From: Olsenella timonensis
GTDB taxonomy: Bacteria > Actinomycetota > Coriobacteriia > Coriobacteriales > Atopobiaceae
Direction of reading: 5' to 3'
DNA length: 64,000 bases
Assembly (NCBI RefSeq): GCF_900119915.1
Contig: NZ_LT635455.1
Span: 496,001-560,000 of the forward strand
Shown here: one piece after another, positions 43,519 to 51,511 of the stretch
Layout of the letters: every line of letters starts with the position of its first letter
How positions within the stretch are numbered: the first letter of the stretch is position 1
Program-made: the position numbers and the translations under genes
Notes under the pieces: generated by a model
What the model was told of the DNA's origin: nothing
The model's database searches: none
Seen by the model: only the letters and a program-made list of their open reading frames with translations

Positions 43519-44244
43519 CTAGAGCTCGCGGGTCTCGTAGAGGCGCAGGGAGACTGCGGCGGATATGCCGAGAAGGGCCGTCGAGAGCGCGAGCAGTCCG
43601 ACGAGGCATGCCGCCACGCCTGCGGGCGACCAGATGAGGCTCAGGGCCCCCGCGATGCCCTCGGCCGTGAGCGTGCTCTCGTCGATCATGCCGCTCCCGC
43701 CCAACACGATGATGGGGCAGAGGAGCGCAAAGAGGGGTACCAGCGGCAGGTACTGCGTCGCCCTGGTGCTTCCAAAGCGGAAGTAGAGCGGGACCTCCAC
43801 GGCCGCGCAGAGCGACCCGACGGCAAAGAGCGCCCCTGCGGAGAGGCCCATGCCCAGCAGGACGTTCTCGGAGAGCGCTAGGGCGGGGGAGAGCTCGCCC
43901 GGCAGCGGGACGACGCGGGCGACCACCGCGAGGACGAGCGTCGTCGCTAGTCCGGCGACCAGGCCGCCGAGGCCGAGCGTCACGACGGAGCCATAGCGGG
44001 CAACCACCACGTCGCGGCGGGAGAGCGGCATCGTGAGGCGGAGGCACCCCCATCCGTTGAGGTCGTCGAAGGAGCTCGTTCCCGACACGCCGAGCAGGAG
44101 GTACATCATCGCGAGAAGCCCCGGGGCCATCATGGTGGTTTGCATGCCCAGGCTCACGCACGCGGAGACGATGAGCCCGAGGCCGAGGAGCGACCGTGCA
44201 TAGTCGCGAAGGACGGTCATCTCAACGAGGTAGGCGCGCAGCAT
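43519..44244 (-). CDS. ABC-2 type permease, paralog 2
   Basis: 241 residues with about six spans. Start MLRAYLVEMTVLRDYARSLL behind GGAG. Strongly similar along its length to the upstream permease, including MPLSRRDVVVARYGSVVTLG and the C-terminal YETREL. Works with the ATPase at 45035, probably as a heterodimer with its paralog. Substrate unknown. Confidence 0.82.
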   Translation of the reverse strand: MLRAYLVEMTVLRDYARSLLGLGLIVSACVSLGMQTTMMAPGLLAMMYLLLGVSGTSSFDDLNGWGCLRLTMPLSRRDVVVARYGSVVTLGLGGLVAGLATTLVLAVVARVVPLPGELSPALALSENVLLGMGLSAGALFAVGSLCAAVEVPLYFRFGSTRATQYLPLVPLFALLCPIIVLGGSGMIDESTLTAEGIAGALSLIWSPAGVAACLVGLLALSTALLGISAAVSLRLYETREL

Positions 44245-44268
44245 CTTCGTGCTCCAATCTTCTAGAAG

Positions 44269-44294
44269 GGGTGCCGCAGGGGGGTGCGGCACCC
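44269..44294. repeat. Hairpin between the two permease genes
   Basis: GGGTGCCGCA and TGCGGCACCC with a 6-nt loop lie in the 65-nt gap. May tune expression of the second permease. Confidence 0.6.
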
Positions 44295-44309
44295 TCGCTC
44301 TTCTCGCCC

Positions 44310-45035
44310 CTAGAGCTCGCGGGTCTCGTAGAGCCTGAGGGAGAGCGCGGCGGAGGCAGCGAGGATGACGGCGGCGGCCGCCACCATGCCCGCGCAGCCA
44401 ACGACCAGGCCCTCGGGCGTCTCGATGTAGGCGAGGAAGGCCGCGACCTGCTCGAGGCCCGGGAGCGCCCCGTCGAGAAGACCGCTGTTGCCGAGGAAGA
44501 CAACGGGCAGCACGAAGAGCATGACGATGATCGTGGGCAGGAGCTGGGTGGCCTTGGTCTGGCCGAGCCTGAAGTAGATCGGCGTCACGACAGATGCCAC
44601 GGTGGAGCCGATGAGCAGGCAGAACGTCGTTGCGAAGGCCATCGCGGAGAGGGTGTCCCCGTCGAGGGCGAGCGCCTGGGAGAGCTCGCCGGGGAGCTCC
44701 ACGGCGGACGCCACGGCGCTGATCGCGAGCGCGGCGAGCAGGCCCACCGCCATGCCTCCCAGACCCAGCGTCACGATGGCGCCGTAGCGGCCGAGCACCA
44801 CGTCGCGGCGGGAGAGCGGAAGCGTGAGGCGGAAGCGGCCCCAGTCGTTCTGCTCGTCGTAGGCGGCTGCGCCCATCGCGCCCATCATGAAGAACATGCA
44901 GGTGATGATCGAGGGGGCGGCGAGCACGGTCTGCATCCCGCAGCCCACGAGCACCGCCACGAGGAATCCGAGGGCCAGGAGCTGCTTGCCGTAGTCGCGG
45001 AAAACGGTGAGCTCGATCAGGTAGGCGCGCCTCAT
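44310..45035 (-). CDS. ABC-2 type permease, paralog 1
   Basis: 241 residues, about six spans. MRRAYLIELTVFRDYGKQLL start, LPLSRRDVVLGRYGAIVTLG in the middle and YETREL end mirror the second permease, evidence for tandem duplication. Start codon overlaps the ATPase stop (TAATG). Part of a GntR-linked exporter. Confidence 0.85.
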   Translation of the reverse strand: MRRAYLIELTVFRDYGKQLLALGFLVAVLVGCGMQTVLAAPSIITCMFFMMGAMGAAAYDEQNDWGRFRLTLPLSRRDVVLGRYGAIVTLGLGGMAVGLLAALAISAVASAVELPGELSQALALDGDTLSAMAFATTFCLLIGSTVASVVTPIYFRLGQTKATQLLPTIIVMLFVLPVVFLGNSGLLDGALPGLEQVAAFLAYIETPEGLVVGCAGMVAAAAVILAASAALSLRLYETREL

Positions 45036-45922
45036 TATCGGACACCGCCCTTCAGGTTGAGAGCCATGTAGTCGTCGATGGTCATGCGGTCGCAGGGGAT
45101 GTCGGGGAACATCTCCGCAAACGCGAAGCGGTCGGGCACGAGCACGTCGATGCCGTAGTCGTGGCGCAGGTAGCGCAGCTCGCGCTCGGGCACGACCCCG
45201 CTCGCGGCCACGCGCTCGAAGTCTGCCACGCGGCAGCGCGCGATGCCCGTCTCGTCGGTGATGACGTCCTTGGGCAGGTCAAAGACGATGCGCCCGGCGT
45301 CGATGCAGGCGATGCGGTCGGCGATGCGCTCGAGGTCGCTCGTGATGTGGCTGCTCATGAGGATCGCGCGACCCGGCTCGGCCACGAAGTCGCGCAGCCG
45401 GTCGAGCGCCTCGTCACGTGCCATCGGGTCGAGGCCGGCCGTGGCCTCGTCGAGGATGAGGACCTGCGGGTCGTGCGCGAGGGCGCAGGCGAGGGAGAGC
45501 TTCATGCCCATCCCGCGCGAGAGGTCCTTCACGGCCTTCTTGGGGTCGAGGTCGAGCTCGCGCGCGAGGCGGTCGAAGGCGTGCGCGTCCCAGGAGGCGT
45601 AGGCGCTCCGGTAGATGCGTCCCACGTCGGATACGCGCAGGTGGCCGGGAAGGGAGACGGTGTCGAAGACCACGCCGACCCGCTCCTTTGTCGTCGCGCC
45701 CGAGACGCGGGAGAGCTCGTCGCTCGGGGTGCCGAGCACGCTTGCGTCTCCGCCGTCGACCTTGATGAGGCCGAGCAGGGCCTTGATGGTGGTGGACTTG
45801 CCGGCGCCGTTCTGGCCGATGAAGCCGACGACCTCGCCCTCGCTGACGGTGAGGTCCACGCCCTCGAGAGAGAAACCGTCGTAGTGCTTGGTGAGGCCAC
45901 GGGCCTCGATTAGTGCGCTCAT
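45035..45922 (-). CDS. ABC transporter ATP-binding protein
   Basis: 295 residues. Walker A GQNGAGKST (36-44), signature DLSRGMGMKLSLA, Walker B VLILDEATAGLDPMA and switch MSSHITSDLERI. The variant LSRGM signature is common in GntR-associated YtrB-like exporters. Energises the two paralogous permeases. Start behind AGGAAGGACG. Confidence 0.9.
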   Translation of the reverse strand: MSALIEARGLTKHYDGFSLEGVDLTVSEGEVVGFIGQNGAGKSTTIKALLGLIKVDGGDASVLGTPSDELSRVSGATTKERVGVVFDTVSLPGHLRVSDVGRIYRSAYASWDAHAFDRLARELDLDPKKAVKDLSRGMGMKLSLACALAHDPQVLILDEATAGLDPMARDEALDRLRDFVAEPGRAILMSSHITSDLERIADRIACIDAGRIVFDLPKDVITDETGIARCRVADFERVAASGVVPERELRYLRHDYGIDVLVPDRFAFAEMFPDIPCDRMTIDDYMALNLKGGVR

Positions 45923-45937
45923 GCTGACGTCCTTCCT

Positions 45938-45964
45938 GATCCAAAGGGGCCGCCCCCTTGGATC
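45938..45964. repeat. Palindrome between GntR gene and ABC ATPase
   Basis: GATCCAAAGGGG and CCCCCTTGGATC around CCG. Possible attenuator or processing hairpin in the gntR-ABC message. Confidence 0.6.
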
Positions 45965-45973
45965 ACCTTCGAA

Positions 45974-46342
45974 TCACTCCAGCACCAGGGCGAGCATCTC
46001 CTGGAGCTCCGCGTCGGTGAGCCCGCAGGCCCTCCCGCGCTCGACGGCCTGGGCGAGAAGCCCCTCGACCTCGCGCATCCGCTCCTCGCGGATGAGCTCG
46101 GCGTTGCCGCCCGCGACGAAGCTCCCCTTGCCCGGCACCGTCTCGATGAGCCCGGCCGCCTCCAGGTCCGCGTAGGCGCGCTTGGTGGTGATCGCGCTCA
46201 CGCGCAGGCTGTTGGCGAGCGCCCTGATCGAGGGGAGCTGCTCGCCCTCGGCGAGCTGGCCCGTCACGACCGCGGCCTTGATCTGGTCGCAGATCTGCTC
46301 GTAGATGGGCTTGCCGCTCGAGTTTGAGATGATGATGTCCAA
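45974..46342 (-). CDS. GntR-family (YtrA-like) regulator
   Basis: 122 residues with TTG start at 46342 (GGAAGGAACACC upstream); longer in-frame sequence lacks family similarity. HTH core KPIYEQICDQIKAAVVTGQL, then LPSIRALANSLRVSAITTKR, YADLEAAGLIETVPGKGSFV. The short C-terminal helix is the YtrA-type dimer domain. First gene of the exporter operon and probably its repressor. Confidence 0.9.
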   Translation of the reverse strand: MDIIISNSSGKPIYEQICDQIKAAVVTGQLAEGEQLPSIRALANSLRVSAITTKRAYADLEAAGLIETVPGKGSFVAGGNAELIREERMREVEGLLAQAVERGRACGLTDAELQEMLALVLE

Positions 46343-46439
46343 GGTGTTCCTTCCTGTGCGCCCCTCGGGCGTCCCCTCAGGGGTGTGCCGCTCCGGGGCG
46401 TCCCCCTCGGCGGCCGGGAGGGCGACGGACGTCTTCGCG

Positions 46440-46502
46440 CCCTCCCATCGGATATACCGTATATATCCGATAAGCACAGTATATACTCACATATACACAG
46501 TG
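46440..46502. promoter_or_regulatory. AT-rich promoter/operator region of the GntR operon
   Basis: CGGATATACCGTATATATCC is a near-palindrome, followed by several TATAC steps to 46500, in otherwise GC-rich DNA. Location before the GntR gene fits an autoregulatory operator overlapping the promoter. Confidence 0.6.
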
Positions 46503-46544
46503 CAAGGGGGATTCCGAACTTTTTTGCCGCGTGCGACTGCGCCG

Positions 46545-47570
46545 CTAGCGGCCGCCGGCCTCGCGCCACGCTCGGGGCGACATGCCGAGCGCCTGGGAGA
46601 AGGCGTGGTCGAAGGCGGACGCGCTGGGATAGCCGAGAAGCGCGGCGACCTGGGAGACGGCGAGACGGTCGTTTTGCAGCAGCTCCTGCGCGCGCCCCAG
46701 GCGCGCGCGACGGGCATACGCGCCCACGCCCTCGCCGACCTGCTCCTTGAACACGGCACAGAGGCGCGACCTGCTCACGTAGAGCCGCCTCGCGAGCTCG
46801 CCGGAGCTGGGCGGCCGCTCTCCCTGCTCGACAGCCTCGAGGATGGCCCTCGTCGCCTCGCGCGCGAGATCCGCGTTGGGGTCGTCCTCCCGCTGCGCGC
46901 AGCGGCACGCCGCGAGGCCGGCGGCGAGGGAGTGGACGACGGAGGCGAGCTCGAGCTCCTCCCCGGGTCGGCCGCTCGGCCGGTCGGGGATCGCGCCCAG
47001 GGCGCGCCCGACCACCGGGCGCACCGCCCCTCCTCGCGCGCCGTCAAAGAGGTCGGGGATCCCGTCGAACTCTCCCGGGTACCTCCGCTCGAGCTCGTCG
47101 AAGAAGCCGGGGAGGAGGATGATCGACCTCGAGCGGTAGGAGCGCCCCGCGAGGAGGTCGCTCTCGTGGGCCCGCGCGGCGCGCTCGAAGAAGGTGGCGA
47201 GCTCCTGTGCGCTCGCCCCCGCCGCTCGCCGCCCCGGGGCATCCGGGCCGGGGCGCTGGGCCCCGAGCGACCTGAGCGGGAGGCCGCAGCTCCGCGAGCA
47301 CGCGCGGGCGTCGTCGAAGAGCGAGCACGCGCAGAGGTACGGCCCCGAGGACTCCTCGAGGAGCCGCATGTCGCCCAGCGGGGTCACGTCGTGGACGAGC
47401 ACGAGGCAGTTGGGCAGCGGCGAGCAGAGCCACATCTCGCCGCGCGCGACGCCGCCTCGGGCACGGCCCAGCCAGAGGCCGCCGCTGCGCTCGAGCCGCA
47501 TCCCGAGCTGCTCGACCTGCGGCGCGAAGAGCGTCGCCAACTCGCCCTGTATCCCTCGGAGACCGGTCAT
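46545..47570 (-). CDS. AraC-family transcriptional regulator
   Basis: 341 residues. The C-terminal domain (about 240-341) has two HTHs: PSSGELARRLYVSRSRLCAV and LAVSQVAALLGYPSASAFDH, then FSQALGMSPRAWRE. The N-terminal 230 residues have a Cys-containing sensor region (YLCACSLFDDARACSRSCGL). Divergent from the fused ABC exporters, as YbtA-type regulators are from siderophore transporters. Likely activator of that operon. Confidence 0.87.
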   Translation of the reverse strand: MTGLRGIQGELATLFAPQVEQLGMRLERSGGLWLGRARGGVARGEMWLCSPLPNCLVLVHDVTPLGDMRLLEESSGPYLCACSLFDDARACSRSCGLPLRSLGAQRPGPDAPGRRAAGASAQELATFFERAARAHESDLLAGRSYRSRSIILLPGFFDELERRYPGEFDGIPDLFDGARGGAVRPVVGRALGAIPDRPSGRPGEELELASVVHSLAAGLAACRCAQREDDPNADLAREATRAILEAVEQGERPPSSGELARRLYVSRSRLCAVFKEQVGEGVGAYARRARLGRAQELLQNDRLAVSQVAALLGYPSASAFDHAFSQALGMSPRAWREAGGR

Positions 47571-47611
47571 GTTGAGGGTTCGTCTCCCCGTCTTGCCGAA
47601 CTGACCATATT

Positions 47612-47628
47612 AGTTAGCCATTGTAAAC
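47612..47628. promoter_or_regulatory. AGTTAGCCATTGTAAAC element
   Basis: Reverse complement matches 15 of 17 bases of GTTTACCATGCCTAACT at 51441-51457. Both lie before fused ABC exporter genes. Resembles DtxR/IdeR-type iron boxes in part. Confidence 0.5.
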
Positions 47629-47714
47629 ATTTCTCCCCGCACGATGGTAGCTTCGAGGGGGCGCGCCGGCGGGCCTGCGGCGCGTCGAGCTCTCAACGGA
47701 AGAAGGGGGAGAGA

Positions 47715-49550
47715 ATGGAAGATACTTCCCGAGCGGGCCAGGAGGGCCCCAAGGGCGGCGCGCTGGGCCGTCTGCTCGCGTTTGCGGGCGAGCGGCGCGT
47801 CCTCACCTACCTGGGGTGCGCCCTCTCGGCGCTCTCGATGCTCGTGAGCTTTGGCCCGTACGTGTGCATCTGGTTCGCGGCACGCGACCTCATCGCCGTG
47901 GCCCCCGACTGGGGCGCGGCGAGTGGAATAGCCGCCTACGGCTGGTGGGCGCTCGGCTTTGCCGTGGCGTCGATCGCGCTCTACTTCGTGGGCCTCATGT
48001 GCACGCACCTTGCGGCCTTCAGGTGCGCCTCGAACATGCGCAAGCGCGCGACCGAGCACCTCATGCGCACGAGCCTGGGCTACTTCGACACGCACGCCTC
48101 GGGCGCCCTGCGCCGCGTGGTGGACGGCTGCGCCCTCGAGACCGAGGGGCTTCTCGCCCACAAGCTGCCCGACACGGCGGGCTCGGTGGCCATGATCTTG
48201 GGCATGCTCGTGCTCTTCTTCGTCTTTGACTGGCGGCTGGGCGTCGTCTGTCTCGTGCCGGTGGCCCTGAGCCTCGCCTGCATGTTCTACATGATGGGCG
48301 GGCGCGGCATGGACTTCATGACGCGCTACATGGAGTCGCTCGTGAAGATGAACAAGACCGGCACCGAGTACGTGCGCGGCATACCCGTCGTCAAGGTCTT
48401 CCAGCAGACGGTCTTCTCGTTCCGCGCGTTCCACGACGCCATCGAGGAGTTCACGGTGCTCGCGCAGGACTACGCCGTCAGGTGGTGCCAGACCCCGCAG
48501 GCGCTCTCGCTCACCGTCATCAGTGCCGCCGCGGCCTTCCTCGTGCCGGTGGCGGTGCTTCTCGTCCCCGGCGAGACGGACCTTGTTCGCTTTGCCGCCA
48601 ACTTCGCGTTCTACGCGATCTTCTCGGCCGTGATCCCCACGGCCATGACGCGCGTGATGTTCATGTCGGAGGCGTTCCAGTCCGCGGCGGACGCGGTGGG
48701 TCGCGTGGAGGAGGTGCTCGCCGCCCCCGTCATCGAGGCCCCGGCCTCCCCGTGCGCGCCGCGTGACAACTCCATCCGCTTCGAGGACGTGTCCTTCTCC
48801 TACGAGGGCGCCGAGGCCCCGGCGCTCGACCACGTGAGCTTTGAGGTGCCGGCGGGCGCCACCGTGGCGCTCGTGGGACCCTCGGGCGGCGGCAAGACCA
48901 CCGCGGCGAGCCTCGTGCCGCGCTTCTGGGACGCGGGCTCCGGGCGCGTCCTCGTGGGCGGCATCGACGTGCGCCAGATGGACCCGCGCGATCTCATGGG
49001 CCGCGTGGCCTTTGTCTTCCAGGCCAACCGGCTCTTCTCGCAGTCGGTCCTCGAGAACGTGCGGGCGGCGCGCCCCGAGGCCACGCGCGACGAGGTCATG
49101 GCCGCGCTCCATGCCGCACAGTGCGACGACATCGTCGAGAAGCTGCCGAGCGGCGTGGACACCGTCTACGGCGCCGGCGGGGCGCACCTCTCCGGCGGCG
49201 AGGTCCAGCGCCTCATGCTCGCCCGCGCGATCCTCAAGGACGCGCCCGTCGTGGTGCTCGACGAGGCGACGGCCTTTGCCGACCCGGAGAACGAGGTGAA
49301 GATCCAGGCGGCCTTCAGGCGCCTCGCCCGCGGGCGGGACGGCGCGCCGCGCACCGTGCTCATGGTGGCGCACCGGCTCTCGACCGTGCGCAACGCCGAC
49401 AGGATCGTGGTGCTCGACGGCGGGCGCGTGGCCGAGCAGGGCACGCACGACGAGCTGCTGGCGGCGGGCGGCCTCTACGCGCGCATGTGGGCCGACTACG
49501 AGCGGGCCGTGAGCTGGAGGATCCAGGGAGCCGAGGGGAGCGAGCGATGA
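47715..49550 (+). CDS. Fused ABC exporter-type transporter, subunit 1
   Basis: 611 residues; start behind AAGGGGGAGAG. N-terminal six-span domain (1-330), then an ATPase with Walker A GPSGGGKTT (about 387), signature LSGGEVQR (about 492) and Walker B VVVLDEATAF. The pair with the next gene resembles YbtP/YbtQ or IrtA/IrtB, exporter-fold proteins that import ferric siderophores. The AraC neighbour and candidate iron box support iron uptake, but export of a peptide or lipid is possible. Confidence 0.82.
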   Translation: MEDTSRAGQEGPKGGALGRLLAFAGERRVLTYLGCALSALSMLVSFGPYVCIWFAARDLIAVAPDWGAASGIAAYGWWALGFAVASIALYFVGLMCTHLAAFRCASNMRKRATEHLMRTSLGYFDTHASGALRRVVDGCALETEGLLAHKLPDTAGSVAMILGMLVLFFVFDWRLGVVCLVPVALSLACMFYMMGGRGMDFMTRYMESLVKMNKTGTEYVRGIPVVKVFQQTVFSFRAFHDAIEEFTVLAQDYAVRWCQTPQALSLTVISAAAAFLVPVAVLLVPGETDLVRFAANFAFYAIFSAVIPTAMTRVMFMSEAFQSAADAVGRVEEVLAAPVIEAPASPCAPRDNSIRFEDVSFSYEGAEAPALDHVSFEVPAGATVALVGPSGGGKTTAASLVPRFWDAGSGRVLVGGIDVRQMDPRDLMGRVAFVFQANRLFSQSVLENVRAARPEATRDEVMAALHAAQCDDIVEKLPSGVDTVYGAGGAHLSGGEVQRLMLARAILKDAPVVVLDEATAFADPENEVKIQAAFRRLARGRDGAPRTVLMVAHRLSTVRNADRIVVLDGGRVAEQGTHDELLAAGGLYARMWADYERAVSWRIQGAEGSER

Positions 49551-51325
49551 TGTCGATCAAGGAGAAGTACGCCCTCACGGACGAGGGCGTGAGGAACGTG
49601 CTCCTCGGCGCGGTGTGGACCACGGTGACCAACCTCGTGGTCTTTGCGAGCGTGGGGTTCGTCTACGTCGTTATGAGCGCGCTCGTGGCGAGGCTCACGG
49701 GCGGGGCGGTCGAGCTGGGCCCCTGGGGCGCGCTCGGCTTTGACCCGCTCGCCGTGCCCGCTGCCGGCTGGGCGGCCGCGATCGCGGCCTACCTCATCGT
49801 CCTCTTCGTGTGCGAGCGGCTTGCCTACTACTACCAGTACGGCGTCATCTACAAGGAGAGCGGGCGGCAGCGCATGGCCCTCGCCGAGCGCCTGCGCAGG
49901 CTCCCCCTCTCGTTCTTTGGCAGACGAGACCTCGCGGACCTCACCGAGACGCTCATGGGAGACGTCAAGACCACCGAGCACGCCTACAGCCACGTGCTCC
50001 CCGAGCTCTACGGCGCCTACGCCACCATGGCGATCGCCTTCGTGTGCCTGCTCGCCTTCGACTGGCGGCTGGCGGTTGCGTCCATGTGGTCGGGCCCGGT
50101 GGCGCTGCTTCTGCTCTTTGGCGTGCGCTCCCGAATCCAGCCGCTCATGCGCAGGACGCGCCTGGCGGGGCTCAGGACCTCCGAGCTCATCCAGGAGGCG
50201 CTCGAGTGCGTGCGCGAGGTGCGCGCCACCAACCAGGAGGAGCGCTACCTCGAGCGCGTCTACGAGAGCGTGGACAAGGCGGAGCGCACCGCCATCCGCG
50301 GGGAGCTCGCGACCGGCATCTGCGTGAACGGCGCGCAGATCGTGCTGCGCCTGGGGTTTGCCACCACGCTGCTCACGGGCTCTGCCCTCGTGCTCGAGGG
50401 CACCTGCGACTTTCTCGCCCTCTTCTGCTTCCTGCTGGTGGTGAGCCGCATCTACGCGCCCTTCGACCAGGCGCTCATGCTCATCGCGGAGCTCTTCTCG
50501 GCGCGCACCGCCGCTGGGCGCATGAGGAGCTTCTTCGAGGAGCCGCTCGCCGAGGGCGGGGACGGCTACGCTCCCGACGGCCACGACGTGGTCTTTGAGC
50601 ACGTGGGCTTCTCCTACGAGAGGGGCGGCGAGAAGGTCCTGGAGGACGTGTCCTTCACGGCTCGCGAGGGCGAGGTCACCGCGCTTGTGGGACCCTCCGG
50701 CTCCGGCAAGTCGACCTGCGCGCGCCTGGCGGCGAGGCTCTGGGACGCGAGCTCCGGCCGCGTGAGCGTGGGAGGCGTGGACGTGAGCGCGGTTGACCCC
50801 GAGGTGCTGCTCTCCGACTTCTCGGTGGTGTTCCAGGACGTGACGCTCTTCGACGACACGGTGATGGGCAACATCCGCCTGGGGCGGCGCGGGGCGAGCG
50901 ACGAGGAAGTGCTCGCTGCGGCGCGGGCGGCCAACTGCGACGACTTCGTGAGCCGCATGCCCGAGGGCTACCAGACCATGATCGGCGAGAACGGCGCACG
51001 CCTCTCCGGCGGCGAGCGGCAGCGTATCTCCATCGCCCGGGCGCTGCTCAAGGACGCGCCGATCGTGCTTCTCGACGAGGCGACCGCGAGCCTCGACGTG
51101 GAGAGCGAGACCGAGGTGCAGGGAGCGCTCTCGCGCCTGCTCGCCGGCAAGACCGTCATCGTGATCGCGCACCGCATGCGCACGGTCATGGGCGCCGACA
51201 AGGTCGTGGTGCTCGAGGGCGGGCGCGTCGCGGAGCAGGGGAGCCCCGCCGAGCTCATGGCGGCCGACGGCCTCTTCGCCCGCATGGCGCGCCTCCAGAG
51301 CGAGAGCGCGAGCTGGGCGCTCTAG
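49547..51325 (+). CDS. Fused ABC exporter-type transporter, subunit 2
   Basis: 592 residues, start overlapping the previous stop (ATGA). Six-span domain then ATPase: Walker A GPSGSGKST (about 382), LSGGERQR, Walker B IVLLDEATASLD. Forms a heterodimer with the preceding protein. The C-terminal 200 residues are closely similar to the gene scar at 58300-58663. Confidence 0.85.
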   Translation: MMSIKEKYALTDEGVRNVLLGAVWTTVTNLVVFASVGFVYVVMSALVARLTGGAVELGPWGALGFDPLAVPAAGWAAAIAAYLIVLFVCERLAYYYQYGVIYKESGRQRMALAERLRRLPLSFFGRRDLADLTETLMGDVKTTEHAYSHVLPELYGAYATMAIAFVCLLAFDWRLAVASMWSGPVALLLLFGVRSRIQPLMRRTRLAGLRTSELIQEALECVREVRATNQEERYLERVYESVDKAERTAIRGELATGICVNGAQIVLRLGFATTLLTGSALVLEGTCDFLALFCFLLVVSRIYAPFDQALMLIAELFSARTAAGRMRSFFEEPLAEGGDGYAPDGHDVVFEHVGFSYERGGEKVLEDVSFTAREGEVTALVGPSGSGKSTCARLAARLWDASSGRVSVGGVDVSAVDPEVLLSDFSVVFQDVTLFDDTVMGNIRLGRRGASDEEVLAAARAANCDDFVSRMPEGYQTMIGENGARLSGGERQRISIARALLKDAPIVLLDEATASLDVESETEVQGALSRLLAGKTVIVIAHRMRTVMGADKVVVLEGGRVAEQGSPAELMAADGLFARMARLQSESASWAL

Positions 51326-51412
51326 GGCGGCGCGGACCGGCCGGGCGGCGCCTCCGTCCGGCCGGTCCTGCCTCGTGGCAGCCTGTTCGCCCGCGCGGGA
51401 GGGCGGAGGAAG

Positions 51413-51457
51413 TTAGAAACTTCTAATTTCAGGGCGAATAGTTTACCATGCCTAACT
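51413..51457. promoter_or_regulatory. Promoter-region motifs before the second ABC pair
   Basis: TTAGAAACTTCTAA (51413-51426) is a palindrome and GTTTACCATGCCTAACT (51441-51457) repeats the motif found before the first ABC pair. A related palindrome lies at 55729. Confidence 0.55.
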
Positions 51458-51511
51458 GCAAGGACCGCGCAGCCGGGGGTGCCCGGCATGCAGACGGGAG
51501 GACGGGCAGGC

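Noticed and set aside
47610-49448. 612-codon minus-strand frame
   Set aside because: Antisense to a fused ABC transporter with intact motifs.
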